Shown here piece after piece: positions 33,230 to 45,615 of a DNA stretch of 64,000 nucleotides. Origin of the DNA: Theropithecus gelada. Taxonomy: Eukaryota > Chordata > Mammalia > Primates > Cercopithecidae. How positions within the stretch are numbered: the first letter of the stretch is position 1; the number at the start of each line of letters is the position of its first letter. The position numbers and the translations under genes were made by a program. The stretch is from NCBI RefSeq assembly GCF_003255815.1, contig NC_037686.1:57385888-57449887 (forward strand), written 5' to 3'. Below the pieces are notes generated by a model. It was given only the letters and a program-made list of their open reading frames with translations, was not told the DNA's origin and searched no databases.

Positions 33230-33975
33230 ATGTCCAGTGATGATAATTTGTACATGTTATATGATAGAGTATATTTGCATATATCTTTAGACATCAGTAA
33301 AATTAAAGCCAAAAAGAAATATTATTACACAGCTACCTGTCTAATATTATAAATAAAAATTTCAAGAGTTGTAAAAAATGTGAAGCCACAAGAATACTCA
33401 TATACTGCTGAGATTTAAAATTACATAACTACTTTGGAAAATAGTTTGATAGTTTCTTGAAAAGTTTTAAAAAACTACCATATGGTCTACCAATTCCACT
33501 CTTTATTATGTATCCAAGAGAAATAAAAATATGTAGCCATACAAGTGTGCATAAATGTTTATAGTAGCTTTCTTCATGATAGCCAAATCTTAGAAATTAT
33601 TGAATCTCAGCAAACAGACTCACTGGTTCTCTAGTTTCAAAGCACATCTCTGCTTCATAATTGATGTCCCCAAAATTTATCAAAAGATGCAAGGAATACT
33701 AATCATCAACACAAAGAAAAAAACAACTGATACATGCAATTTCAAAAACATAATGTGGAGCCAGGCAAGAGTGCACTGTGTGTGATTCCAATTATGTAAA
33801 ACTCTAGAAAATGATTTCATCTACAGTGACAAAAATCGGATCAATGCTCTCCTGAAGCTGAGGGCCAAAGAAGAGACTGACAAGAAAAACATGTAAGACA
33901 GTATTTTGAACTGGAAGAAATGTTCTATCTTGTTAGATTTTGTTGGCGTAAACATTTTTTAAAAAATGTATCAAC
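33230..33975 (+). mobile_element. Old L1 3' part, interrupted by the 70-bp inverted copy
   Basis: This is sense L1M-type ORF2 end and 3' UTR: TTTAAAAAACTACCATATGG, AAGAGAAATAAAAATATGTA, CATGATAGCCAAATCTTAGA, then ACTGATACATGCAATTTC and TAAAACTCTAGAAAATGA. Between CCAAATCTTAGAAATT and the ATACATGCAA part the expected L1 text is lost and foreign sequence (33596-33665) stands in its place. Confidence 0.75.
33596..33665 (-). repeat. 70-bp inverted pair, copy B (inside L1)
   Basis: Reverse complement of 31815-31885 with two small differences. It replaces part of an old L1, so this is the derived copy. It has no poly-A and no evident target duplication, which argues against retrotransposition. Confidence 0.93.
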
Positions 33976-34774
33976 TATATACATAAAATAGGCATTTTAT
34001 GTAAATTATTTTTAATAACTTTATACAAAATAATTGTATCTGACATTTTTGATATGTTTATTGCCATATGACTCACATATTGTCATATTCACATGTTTAA
34101 GTTGTACAATTCCATAGTTTTTGGTATATTGGAGTTGCACAATAACTAAAATATAAGCATAGACAATTTTCATCATTGTTAAATAAATGTCCTAAAAGAA
34201 ATGACTTTATGAGTAGTTTTTTCTCTCATCTTTCTCCCTATTTCTTGCCTATCCTCTCTTTTTCTCCACATGTAGAATAAACATACGCATGACACAATGT
34301 AGTTTATTATTTTGTAAACATTTACCTAAGTAATTAAAATTATTGGTAAAGCTAAACATAAATCCAAATATTCAAGTTTATGAATATTTAATTTATGTAA
34401 GCATTTCCCTCCCCCACTATTGGAAATATAGTATATTTTATTGAAGTCTTGAAAAAAGTAAACTATGAGATGTAGAATATATTGACAGCTTTTTTTTTGT
34501 TTAAATGAAGATAATTGCCTCATTTCTTTCTTTTTTTTTAAATCAAGGATATAAATTTATTTTGGCTTTTATTCTTAACATATATTTTCTATATGTTATG
34601 AAAACATAAATGCTGGCTATGAGAGTTCTATATCAAAAATGAAGAGCACTTTTCTGATTTTATAAATACATTCTCAAAGCATTCAAAATAAAATTTATAA
34701 AAGGGCTTATATATAGGCAATGATATAAATTTTACTGAACTGTAAATCTTGTCCTCAGTAATTATAAATTTTTT
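33976..34774. other. AT-rich non-genic stretch
   Basis: I see no gene and no repeat I can name. Short T-runs occur at 34490 and 34530. Confidence 0.45.
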
Positions 34775-35857
34775 TTGTTATTTTTTTTATTATACTTTAT
34801 GTCCTAGGGCATATGTGCACAACGTGCAGGTTTGTTACATATGTATACATGTGCCATGTTGGTGTGCTGCACCCATCAACTCGTCATTTACATTAGGTAT
34901 ATCTCCTAATGCTATTCCTTCCCCTTCCCCTCCACCCAGCAGGCCCTGGTGTGTGATGTTCCCCTTCCTGTGTCCAAATGTTTGTTCAGTTCCCACCTAT
35001 GAGTGAGAACATGCAGTGTTTGGTTTTCTGTTCTTGCAATAGTTTGCTCAGAATGATGGTTTCCAGCTGCATCCATGTCCCTATAAAGGACATGAACTCA
35101 TCCTTTTTTATGGCTTCATAGTACTCCATGGTGTATGTATGCTACATTTTCTTAATCCATGTGTCTGTTGCCTGCCTAAATGTCTTCTTTTGAGAAGTGT
35201 CTGTTCATATCCTTTGCCCACTTTTTGATGGGGTTGTTTTTTCTTGTAAATTTGTTTGAGTTCTTTGTAGATTCCGGATATTAGCCCTTTGTCAGATGAG
35301 TAGATTGCAAAAATTTTCTCCGATTCTGTAGGTTGCCTGTTCACTCTGATGGTAGTTTCTTTTGCTGTGCAGAAGCTCTTTAGTTTAATTAGATCCTACA
35401 TGTCAATTTTGCCTTTTGTTGCCATTCCTTTTGATGTTTTAGACATGAAGTCCTTGCCCATGCCTATATCCTGAATGATATTACCTAGGATTTCTTCTAN
35501 ATGCCTTCTTTTGAGAAGTGTCTGTTCATATCCTTTGCCCACTTTTTGATGGGGTTGTTTTTTCTTGTAAATTTGTTTGAGTTCTTTGTAGATTCCGGAT
35601 ATTAGCCCTTTGTCAGATGAGTAGATTGCAAAAATTTTCTCCGATTCTGTAGGTTGCCTGTTCACTCTGATGGTAGTTTCTTTTGCTGTGCAGAAGCTCT
35701 TTAGTTTAATTAGATCCCATTTGTCAATTTTGGCTTTTGTTGCCATTGCTTTTGGTGTTTTAGACATGAAGTCCTTGCCCATGCCGATGTCCTGAATGGT
35801 ATTGCCTAGGTTTCCTTCTAGGGTTTTTATGGTTTTAGGTCTAACATTTAAGTCTTA
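34775..35857 (-). mobile_element. L1PA-type L1, 5'-truncated, internally deleted, with assembly gap
   Basis: The reversed 3' UTR begins after a T-run at ~34775 (CATATGTGCACAACGTGCAG, CCTATGAGTGAGAACATGCA). At ~35160 the text jumps from CTTAATCCA to GTGTCTGTTG, skipping several hundred bases of the usual order. ORF2 C-terminal sequence follows to ~35857. A single N at 35500 and a 320-bp duplication lie in this last part. Frames of 78 and 128 aa are ORF2 remnants. Confidence 0.9.
35180..35820. repeat. 320-bp tandem duplication around a single N
   Basis: 35180-35499 and 35501-35820 are equal-length copies of the same L1 ORF2 segment separated only by the N at 35500. The first ~216 bases differ at one site; the last ~104 bases differ at about 12. 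The right copy keeps the usual L1 wording there and the left copy does not. Confidence 0.93.
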
Positions 35858-36557
35858 CCTTCTTTCTAATGAGAAATAATGATTCCAAAAGATTAATAAT
35901 GAAGACTGTTTAGGAATCATTTTAATCAATTTTAAAATATCAATCTAATTTTTAATTGTTAATTTAATCACCACACTGCTAATTAAAATTATTAATTGAT
36001 TAATTTTAATGATTAATGAATAATTTTTGATCATTTGGAGTCAGTTAATGGAAATATAGATTTTTGATAAGTACTTGGATTTAAAATCATCGCTTCTTTT
36101 AGCATTACGTTTGTGATTTGTGTGATTTGGGTGTACTAGATTTTAGGGAGACATTTTAAATTAAGAAGTCTGGAAAATTAAAGATATTTTGAGTAGCTAT
36201 TGCATACATTATTTTGGGAAAAAAAGATTACAGTAAAGCCATTAGTAGAGGTTACCTTTTTTTGCCCTTGGAGTGAGTAATCAATGCCCTCACTCAACAC
36301 ATCTTCCTAGGAGAATATGCGAGAGTTGTAGAAGTTCAAAAGACAAAACCAGATTTCTTTTCCTCTTTACATCTCTGACCCATAATGTTTCAAGAGATAA
36401 ATTTTGGAGGAGAGTCATCAACAGGCACCTCTTCCCATTCACAAAGAAGTGCAGTTCTAAGATGCTGGGTTTTTGGTCTTATATACCATTGAAATTGGTT
36501 TCAATAACATAGTAGAAAACTACCTGAGTGGTATCTGATTCACTAGTTTTCACATAA

Positions 36558-36596
36558 ACCTTTGTTTTTTGTTTGTTTGTTTGTTTGTTTGTTTTG
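36558..36596. repeat. (TTTG)n microsatellite
   Basis: About seven TTTG units after a short T-run. It could be the reversed tail of a lost SINE, but no SINE body follows. Confidence 0.85.
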
Positions 36597-38154
36597 ATGG
36601 CCAAGAAGCTCTATGCCTGCTGTTACTGGCATTGTTTTATTGAGAGTGTGAAACATAATGAGCAATTGGTAATCTCCCAGGATGTGTGGATAAAAGACTT
36701 CTGTAATCAAAAGGTTGAAGGCCTGGGAAACTCTTTTGACTTGGAGGGCCAGAGAGCCAGTCTTTAAGGAAACAAATCAATTACTTTCAAATAAGTACTA
36801 GATGAAGCTTGACATTGCTATCCCATTTGTGGAGACAAGTAGGATTTATTTGTCTGTTAATGTACACAGGTCAGCCATCGCTTCTGGAAGTGTCCCACCA
36901 GAGGAATAAACATTCTTTGATTTGCAGTATTATTTGAGATGTCAATTGGATCAACCTTTCACTTCATGTAGCTAGCCTTCTTGAAATCTTAATATGCTTT
37001 TTTTTGTTAGAGATAGGGCAATAGATCATTTACTCTGGATAAATAATTATTTTTTGGTGATTAGTATCAGTCACCTTAAAAAAATAACACTTTTATAGGA
37101 CCAATGCAATCCTGTTCACTTCTGTACTACTGGCTATGAATATAAAAAGAAACATATTTTAAGAACATATTTGTAGTCTCAATCCCCAGAAGATACTGTT
37201 TGCGAATTAAGAGACTCAATACAGCCTTTCACTGTGTAGGTAGGTTTTATTACTAGTCTAGGTTTCAGGCACGTTTGTAGATATCAAGCATGAAGCATCT
37301 AACTATTTCCTAAAATATTCCTCTATTCCCTTAATATGTTCTGATAATAATTTACAGTGTTTAATAATTTGAGATGATTTATCCAAACTTCTCCCAAAGT
37401 TGTAACACAAAGAGGGTCTCTGGAACCTGCAGAATTATACACTGTAGGAAGAGTTTCATTAGTCATCTTTTTTTTTTTTTTTCTTTTTTGATCCTTTGAT
37501 AAAACTGAATGGTAAGTCCATCGAATAAACAACATTTTATCAGCTTGAGTTCAGGTAGGCCTAGTGATAATGTTTTACTATAAATCTTTTCTTAATTTGA
37601 AATGTTACTATTATGAAATCTAATTATTATAATTCCAATTCATGACTCCTCCATGTAACTCCTACAGATTTAGAAACTTTGGGGATTTTATGTTGGGGTC
37701 ATTTGTTTTCTTTGATCTCTGAAGCATTTTTTCCTGTACTTTTCTTATGCATAATATGTTCCTCCTCAGGACTTCTCAGATTTTGATGCCGGTCATCTGC
37801 AATAACTAGAGATTTTAAAACCAGTGATAGTAAAATGCATATGTGAAGTGGGTCTGGAGTGGGCACTGGGGATCTGGTTTGCATTTGAGACAAGGAATCC
37901 TTTTTATTCTGATGTAGGTGGTTCACTGACTACCACTGAGGAGCACAGTTTTGCCTAATGTCATGTCTATACCATATCTCCCTAATTATACTATCAGATT
38001 CTTTAGTGTTCTGTATGAGGAATTCATAGCATCAACCATGGTTGACATCTAGAATATATTTCTTAAATCAATTACCACTTTATCCAGCTTCATCAATAGC
38101 TTCACTTCGTGCTTATTCACGACCTATGGCTTATTACTTGGATGTCTGTCTCCC

Positions 38155-38215
38155 TCATGCCTGCCTGCCTGCCTCCCTGCTTTCCTCCCTCCCTCCCTTC
38201 CCTCCCTCCTTGTTT
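38155..38215. repeat. CCTN-rich pyrimidine tract
   Basis: TGCCTGCCTGCCTGCCTCCC followed by CCTCCCTCCCTTCCCTCCC. It is polypyrimidine on plus and polypurine on minus. Confidence 0.9.
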
Positions 38216-39894
38216 TTTCCCTCTAGTGTCTATCAAGAGAGATTCTCTCAAGACGTACAAACACTTGAGAATCACCACAAAGTGAACTAATTGTACCTGG
38301 GCTAACCTTTTAAATAATATTATGTTTCGCACAATTTAAATAAAAATTTATTGAAATGACTTATTTTTAATTGGTTATCAATTGTGGTCTGGATTTGTTT
38401 TTTTTTTTTTTTCAGTTGGAAGACATGACACATACTTCTGCCTAGCTCTTGTTAAAAATTACATTACTGTTTTGATAGGCAAAGTGGTAAAAATAAATCC
38501 CTTGCTAACATTCTCTGGGATATCATTTGTTATTATTAGCAGAGATGGGAGCCAAGTCCCTGGAATGCTAAAATAAGGAAGATGAAGTAACAGAACATTA
38601 TAAAAACAGACGTGATGGGGAAATGGATTGGAAATTAACAAAGAGATACCAGAACTTAGAATCAGTAATGCTAGCTCTATTTTTGTTTCATTTATTTATT
38701 TTAGAACTATGTTTTGGAAATTGGTGTCTGTGCTTCACCTGAAAAGTTGAAGGGTTTTTTGTTTTTTAATATCTTCTATGAACAAGAGGTTTTTTTTTTT
38801 TTTTTTTTTTTTTCTTCCCAGAAATTTCAAGTTGAAATTAGCTAAAATACTTCTTAAAGAGACAATGCTGTGCCATTATGGAGATAGCAGGAGAAACATT
38901 TGAAAGCTTTGAAACTATAGGGAAATAGTAACTCATTTCAAAGCCAATTTTTATATTGCTATTGCAGATTTACCACTCAGTGGTCACTCTATCTACTCTG
39001 TCATCTTCAAGTTCACAGCAGTTATTTAGAGAGATGATTTCTGTCTTGATAGACAAGATGCAAAATACCAGAGCATCTACTGAAAATTAAACAGGGAAGA
39101 CAGAGTTAAATTGAATAACCTAGAGATGTGATTATTTTGTTGGATTAGATGTTCACAAACTAGCTCTGCAGTCTCAGGTGTGAATAAAGGTTTTAAAGAA
39201 TAAGAATGAGTTGCAATACACTCGATGCAACTTAAAACATATATGAACAAAGGCATGTCAGGAAAAAGTTTCAAAAAAACCACACACTGGCTATATTCTG
39301 AAAGCACAGCAATACAATGAATTCAATAGACTGAATTTTTCCCATATCCTAAGAAAAGGCAAAATTCAATAGAGTATTACCTTTTCTTATCCTACAAAGG
39401 AAAAAAATAACAGTGAAATTTAATTCAAATTCAACCAAGCCCATGTGAAATGGCTGTGTATAAGAAACTGGAGTTCCATTCAAAAATGTTTTTAAGAATA
39501 TAGATAGATGCTTATTTGTATTATAAAATCATAGCTATTATTCATGAATTCATGTAGAACTCCATATAAATTTTTTTGAATTTATAAATATCAATGTTAT
39601 TTGTAGTTGAAATTAGGTAAGTTGAGAAGTGATAATTATTGGATGTTTCGTCATTTAGAACTTTGAAAGGTAGAACATTTTGTGATGAATTTCAAAATAA
39701 CCAAATAATATAATAAATAAATCCATAGTGTTTAACACAGTTCTTATGCAGATTTAGACGAACATGTAAAATATAAAAAAGTGAACACTTGCTGACTGAC
39801 AACTTTGAATGATTTCCTCTCGTTTTTAAATTGATGTCCAAAACTCTCGACAAGAAATTTCTTGACCTGTCCAGAGCCTCTCTGTGCAACTCTC

Positions 39895-40180
39895 AAGCTT
39901 TTCTGACGTCTTCTTACCATCCGAACCCATTCTGACTCTCCTTTATCTCACTCAAAGAACCATTCTGTGCCTCAGAACCTTTGTCTGTTTAATTTCCTCT
40001 GCCTGGAATAACAATTCATAACTCACACTCACTCTCTTTTGCTTCACAGTTCAGCTTCCATCTCTCCTTTTCTCCCCAACTCCTGAACTTTCCCACTTTC
40101 CTGCCTGCCCTGGCCTGACTCCTGTGTGGTGACCTCATATTTCCTTACAATAATGAGTGTTATGACACACTATTCTAATT
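39895..40180 (+). mobile_element. L2-type fragment
   Basis: CCTCTGCCTGGAATAACAATTC, TTCAGCTTCCATCTCTCC and ACCTCATATTTCCTTACA follow the order of an L2 3' region. Strongly diverged; the strand is my reading of that order. Confidence 0.5.
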
Positions 40181-40205
40181 ACCCATCCAGTAGTCTTTCT
40201 TTTTC

Positions 40206-40643
40206 GCTAGTGATAGGGTTTGGATCTCTATACCCACTCAAATCTTATGTTGAATTGTCATTCCCAGTGTTGGATGTGGGGCCGGGTGAGAGGTGATTGG
40301 ATCATGGAGGCAGTTCCTCATAATGGTTCAGCACCATGCTCTTGGTGCGATGCTTATCATTGTGAGTTCTCAGGAGATCTGGTTAATTAAGAGAGTGTAG
40401 CACCTCCCTCCACCCACTCTCTCTTGTTCCTGCTCTGGCTGCATAAGATGCACCTTCTCCCACTTTCACTTCCACCATGATTTTAAGTTTCCTGAGGCCT
40501 CCCCAGAAGTCAAGCAGATGCCCAGCACCATGCTTCCTGTAGAGCCTGCAGAAACTGTGAGCCAATTAAACCTCTTTTCTTTATAAATTACCCAGTCTCA
40601 GATATTTCTTTATAGCAATGCCAGAATGGCCTAATACAGCTAA
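40206..40643 (+). mobile_element. MSTB-type solo LTR
   Basis: The LTR (40211-40638, 428 bp) starts TGATAGGGTTTGGATCTC and ends GGCCTAATACA. GCTAG before and GCTAA after are consistent with the 5-bp duplication with one change. GAGGTGATTGGATCATGG, TTCAGCACCATGCTCTTGG and AATTAAACCTCTTTTCTTT are in order. The length fits MSTA/MSTB rather than THE1. Confidence 0.9.
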
Positions 40644-40928
40644 GAAAGAGAGGATTTTCTACCACTCCTCTTCATTGCCATCCATATAACACAGGGTGTA
40701 ATATATAGGAGGTGCTCCAAAGGTATTATTAAATGAGTGAATAGAAGAATTGGGCATTTAAGTCATCAAAGAATGTATATTTGAAAAAGTGTATGCAGCC
40801 TTCTTTAACCCAGAAGTCTGATACCATCACTCACAGGTGGCCATGATACTTCTACTTAAATAATTCCTTTCACAGTTAATATTTTCAGGCAGTGATTTCC
40901 CTCCTTTTCCTCACATAAATTTCCTTTC
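40644..40928. other. Short stretch, possible L2/MIR tail
   Basis: GGAGGTGCTCCAAAGGTATT followed by AAATGAGTGAATAG recalls the GTGCTCAATAAATGTTTG end of L2/MIR. Weak. Confidence 0.3.
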
Positions 40929-41237
40929 CTTTTTTTTTTTTTTTTTTTTTTTTTTTTGAGAGAAAGTCTTGCTTTGTCGCCCAGGCTGGAGTGCAGTGGT
41001 GCAATCTTGGCTCACTGGAACCTCTGCCTCCGAGGTTCAAGCGATTCTCATGGCTCAGCCTCCTGAGTAGCTTGGACTACAGGCACCCGCCACCACACCC
41101 AGCTAATTTTTGTATTTTATTTGAGATGGGGTTTCACCATGTTGGCCAGGCTGGTCTCAACCTCCTGACCTCAAGTGATCCACCCGCCTCAGCCTCCCAA
41201 AGTACTGAGATTATGGGCGTGAGCCACTATGCCCAGC
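40929..41237 (-). mobile_element. Full-length Alu (AluS-like)
   Basis: A reversed A-tail of ~30 T is followed by GAGAGAAAGTCTTGCTTTGT, GCTGGAGTGCAGTGG and the rest of both arms, ending GCCACTATGCCCAGCC. The flanks (AAATTTCCTTTCC before, AATTCCCTTTTTT after) may be a decayed duplication. Confidence 0.95.
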
Positions 41238-42121
41238 CCAATTCCCTTTTTTATACCCTCTGAGGAATGCAGCATTATCTTTTCTACCTCCTAAATTACA
41301 TTAAGCGTCTGCCTTTTTAGGTTTCTTTCACGAATTGTAGTATATCTCCTTGCCTCTGTTTCCCGCTCTTCCTGTTCACTGATCCTTCACTCAATATTCA
41401 AGGTAATTTCTCTAAAATGACAGTTAATTATATTATAGTCATGATTAATTTTAAGGTATTTTAAATTATCTAAATGGTACTTTTCAAAAACTTGTTTTTA
41501 CATCAGGTTTAGCTCTTGCTAAACTTTATATCCTATCATCTCTATGACTGTGTTACTGAATGTTTTACTTTAGAACCACTCTCCTCTTCAACTTAAATTT
41601 ATTTAAAATAAGAATTTCTATAATTTATAGGTAGGAAAACATCTTCCCTTTCATGAACAATAAGCAACAACTAAACAAAAATCACTGAAAACTTGACAAT
41701 ATTATTATAAATTATAGCTGAAAATTCATTTTTGATGACACAGAATGTGGAGATTTCTCCTTTTTAAGAAAATAGCAAATGCCAGGGAAGTGTTAAAATG
41801 CATGTTATCCACAAACTACAACGTGCACTCTAAGATAATTACAAAAATTAAAATATAATCGAAGAGGAAATAACTTTAGAGATTTAATAGTATTTGATGT
41901 TCTGACCTAATACTCTGTATTAATAGTGTCTCTATCTCCAGTGTTAGTTTTCTCACCACGTAGGACTCAGCCTTTCCCACCTTTTCCAAAAACAAGTCCT
42001 TTGCAGAGCATGCGAGACCCTTGGCCATTTAAATTTTACCCAGCTTTTCAGCTCTGTGTCCCTACCATCTTCCACATGTGCCTAGTGTACTGCCATGCTG
42101 AACTGCAGTAATCTCCTAATC
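41238..42121. other. Non-genic stretch
   Basis: I see no gene or repeat I can name. The 61-aa plus frame at 41926 has no features. Confidence 0.4.
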
Positions 42122-42300
42122 CAGTGTTTCTCAGTCTCAGTCCTCTGTTGATACTTTGCTTCAGATAATTCTTGGTTTGAGGGGATTGTTATGTGAACTG
42201 TCTGTTGTTAGCACCTCTGCTGCCCTCCACCCACTAGATAACAAAAGCGCCTACCAGTTGTCAGAAACAAAATCACTCCTAGACATTTACTGAGGCAAAA
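42122..42300 (+). mobile_element. MER20-type hAT-Charlie element, decayed
   Basis: Starts CAGTGTTTCTCAGTCTCAG and contains CAGATAATTCTTGG, CCCTCCACCCACTAGATAA and CAGTTGTCAGAAACAAAATC in MER20 order. The right end is lost. Confidence 0.65.
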
Positions 42301-42529
42301 GGCAATGGCAACGGCAACTCCATTTAATAACCAAAATTCTAAAGTAAACACAAGGTTTTTTGCATCCTTGATGTTGTGACATGACATTATTTTGCCTGCA
42401 ATGTCTTAGAGAAACCCTCTGACTCTTCCCTGTGCTCTTCCACCCCAACTAGTAAAGCTCACTCAAGAATAAATAGATAATCTTAATATCTCCATATCTA
42501 TTTTAAAAATTATACTTGTAGTTTTAAAA

Positions 42530-43475
42530 AACCCTCTAAAGAAAAGAAAATCAAAAAATCTTGTCTTCACTACTTCAGTCTACAGTGCCAATTCTGGTAC
42601 CACAATTCGGATAGTACAACACAACAAACACATTTCAACAGAAAGAAAACTACAAACTGACATCAATCATGAATATAAATGCAAACATTCTTAACAAAAT
42701 TTTATCAAATGGAATCCAACAATACATTATAAAAATTGTAACATGAGTTTTATCTCAAGTATGTACAGCTGCATTAACAATTGAAAAGTATAAAATGTAA
42801 TATACAATATTAACTACAAGAATTAAAACTTTATGACTTTATCAATAGATACAGAAAAGGGAATTGACAACATTCAAATCACTTCCCAATAAAATTTCAT
42901 CAAGGTAGAACTAGAGGAGAACTAAGTCAGTATAAAACTAGGACTAGAAGATAACTTCCTCAATCTGATAAAGCAAATCTATGTAAAACTTACAACTTTG
43001 TTATATTTGATAGTGAAAAAGTGTCTTTATGATCAGGAATATGGCAAGGATCTTTACTCTCATCACTTGTATTCAAACTGTAGCTTCTACCCAGTGCAAG
43101 AAACCAATTAAAAAATAAAAGATACCCAGATTGGAAGAGAAGTAGTAAAACTGTCTTATTTACAGATGGCTTGAACATCTATGCAGAAAATCTGAAGAAA
43201 TCTGCAAAAAAAGCTACCAGAAATATTAGATAATTTTAGCACTGTTTCAGAATAAAATATAAATATTCAAATGTTCACAAGTCAATTTTTTATATGCTAG
43301 CGAAGAACAATAAGACATTAAAATTCAAGGAGATGATACCATTAACAATAGAATCACAATATCGAAAATGCTTAGCGATATTTTATTTTTCCAAGATGTG
43401 CAACAGATCTAAGCTGAAAAGTACAAAGCATTGCGTAATGAAATAATAGAGGACCTAAATAAATGGAGAGGTGGA
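42530..43475 (+). mobile_element. Old L1 (L1M-type), ORF2 RT part
   Basis: This is heavily diverged sense ORF2: GGAATCCAACAATACATTAT, GATACAGAAAAGGGAATTGA, GTCTTATTTACAGATGGC and GAGGACCTAAATAAATGGAG. It is continued after an inserted L1 3' UTR at 43480-43870. Confidence 0.75.
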
Positions 43476-43479
43476 TGGA

Positions 43480-43870
43480 TAGAAGGGAAGATGCAGTGTA
43501 GTCAAAAAATCCATTTCCTGGGGAGAGGAAATGATGAATAGGTAGAGCCCAGAGGACTTTAAGGTTGGTAAAACTACTCTGCATGATACTACGATGGTGA
43601 ATGCATGTCATAAATCTGTCCAGAGGCATAGAATGTACAACACCAAGAGTAAGCCCTAATATGAACTATGGACTTTGGAAGATAATGGAGCGTCAATGCA
43701 GGTTCATGAATTGTAAGAGATGCACCACTATGATGGGGGATGTTGAGAATGAGGTAAGCTAATGTGTGTGCTGAAAAAGGAGGTGTATGGGAAACTCAGT
43801 ACCTTCTTAACTTTGCTGTTAACCTAAAACTGCTCCGAAAATAGTAAGCAAATACAAAGAAAAAGAACAA
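43480..43870 (+). mobile_element. L1M 3' UTR fragment inserted in the old L1
   Basis: AAACTACTCTGCATGATACT, CATAGAATGTACAACACCAA, GAACTATGGACTTTGGAAGA and ATGATGGGGGATGTTGAGAA are the 3' UTR words of L1MA/L1MB-age elements, ending in AAACTGCTCCGAAAATA plus an A-rich tail. It splits the ORF2 of the host L1. Confidence 0.7.
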
Positions 43871-43874
43871 AAAT

Positions 43875-45390
43875 AAGAAGAAATGTAATTTACTCCACAT
43901 TCACTACAATCTTAGTAAAAATTTCCGCAGAATTTTTTTTTTTTTTTTTTTTACTTTTTAGGATAAACAGACAATTGAATTGTAAAAATAGATACAAAAA
44001 TGCCAAAGATTTACGTCTTCTAAAAAAAAAAAAAAACCTTAGAAAAAGAAAAAAATTTGTGAATGAAAACTACTTGATTAAGAATTATTATACAACTGTG
44101 GTTAAAAAATAAAATGTTATAAGCAAGGATATAGTTAAGTATCTTAATGGAAAATAGTGTTCAGAAAATACGCTGACACATATATGAGCAATTAATTTTT
44201 AACTAGGACAAAAAGGCAATTCAGAAATAAATTCTATTCAAGAAGTTGTGCTTGTGTATTTGGTATCCAAAAGCAAAAATATAATTGATCCATACTTCAA
44301 ATAATATACAACATATAATACCGTATGGATAATAGAACTAAATATAAAAGCTGAAACTATACAACTTCTGGAATAAAATGCAGGAAGAAATATTTTGACC
44401 TTGAGTGAAGCAAAATTTCCTAGAACACAATACCAACCATAATTCATAAAAAAATGGACTTTATCAAATGTGCAAATCCTTGATCTCAGAAATATATTAT
44501 TAAGAGAATGAAACAAGCCACAAATTGGGAGAAAATATTTGCAAAGCAGATATTTGAAAAGGAACTTATATCCAGAGTATATAAAGAACTTCAAAAATTC
44601 TATAAGAATCAAACACACTGATTGAAAACAAGGGCAATATATTAAGAAAAAAACACTTTTCTAAAGAATTTCTATGGATGCAAATAATCTAATAAAAATA
44701 CTCAATGTCATTAACATGAGGGAAATGTAAATTCAAACGATATTCTAAATCAGCTGGCAATCTACCAGAATTACTGAAATTAACGACCTATCATGTTGAG
44801 TGTTAGTGAGGTTGTGGAGGAACTGGGACTCTCACGCATGGCTTCTGGGAGTGGAAGTGCAGTTTTCAGTTTTTTAAAACTTAAACATAGTTCATGATTC
44901 TGCCATTCCACTTCTGGGTATTTACCAAAGATAAGTGAAATCTTATGTTTGCACAAAAACGTGTACAAAAATGTTTATAATTTGTTACAGTCCCACCCAG
45001 ACTAGAAACAACCAAGATGTCTATCAACAGCTGAAAGGATAAACAAATCGTGGTTAAGAAACCACACACATGTGTCTAAAAACAATTATTTTATAGCAAA
45101 AGAAACCAGGAAAGCAGTACATGCTGAGTGATTCCAAATATATAGAACTCCATAGTGGCAGTACACAGCTCAGTGGCTTCCTTGGGTTGGTTGGGTGGGA
45201 CAGCTGAGGAGGGGCAGGAGAAAGGAAGTATAGAGGGACACAAGAAATCCTTGGGTGTGATTGACATATTCTCTAACATAGTTGAGATCATGGCTTATTG
45301 CATATATACATTGCTAAAACTTCCAAACTATATATTTCAAATATGCGCAGTTTCTTTTATGTCAATTACACCTCAATAAAGCAGTTAGAG
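43875..45390 (+). mobile_element. Old L1 (L1M-type), ORF2 end and 3' UTR
   Basis: This continues the element at 42530: GAATAAAATGCAGGAAGAAA, GGAACTTATATCCAGAGTAT, CTGCCATTCCACTTCTGGG and finally GTCAATTACACCTCAATAAA, the usual end of old L1 3' UTRs. T-run at 43927-43946 and A-run at 44021-44035. The 126-aa minus frame is an antisense shadow. Confidence 0.8.
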
Positions 45391-45439
45391 AACGCAATAT
45401 ACTCTTTAGCAGACACCATAGTAGAGAATTTTGTTCATG

Positions 45440-45615
45440 GTTTTAAATTCTTATGGATGTTACTGAAAGGTAAGTGTTAGCATGGTCTTTTTAGGGTGAC
45501 GAAATGAAGCTGAGACACTTTATGAACTGCAGAAGGTTACACAAGAAAATGAATTGTGAATTTGAGATCAAACTCTTGGTTTCTGACTTCAAAAGACCAG
45601 ATTCTACCACGCAAC
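45440..45615 (+). mobile_element. MIR relic
   Basis: GGTGACGAAATGAAGCTGAG followed by CAGAAGGTTACACAAGAAAA and GAGATCAAACTCTTGG matches the MIR core order (GAGGAAACTGAGGC, GTTACACAGC, GGGATTCGAACCC). Confidence 0.65.

Larger units (their letters stand above)
35858..39894. other. 4-kb non-genic stretch with simple repeats
   Basis: I see no gene. It holds an AT-rich patch full of TTAATT/ATTAAT words (35930-36030), (TTTG)n at 36558-36596, a T-run at 37468-37485, a CCTN pyrimidine tract (38160-38215), a T-run at 38397-38412 and a 26-T run at 38789-38814. No dispersed repeat that I can name. Confidence 0.4.

Noticed and set aside
44238..44618. 126-aa minus frame as a gene
   Set aside because: It is antisense to an old sense-strand L1 and rich in Phe/Ile/Tyr, as expected from AT-rich antisense.
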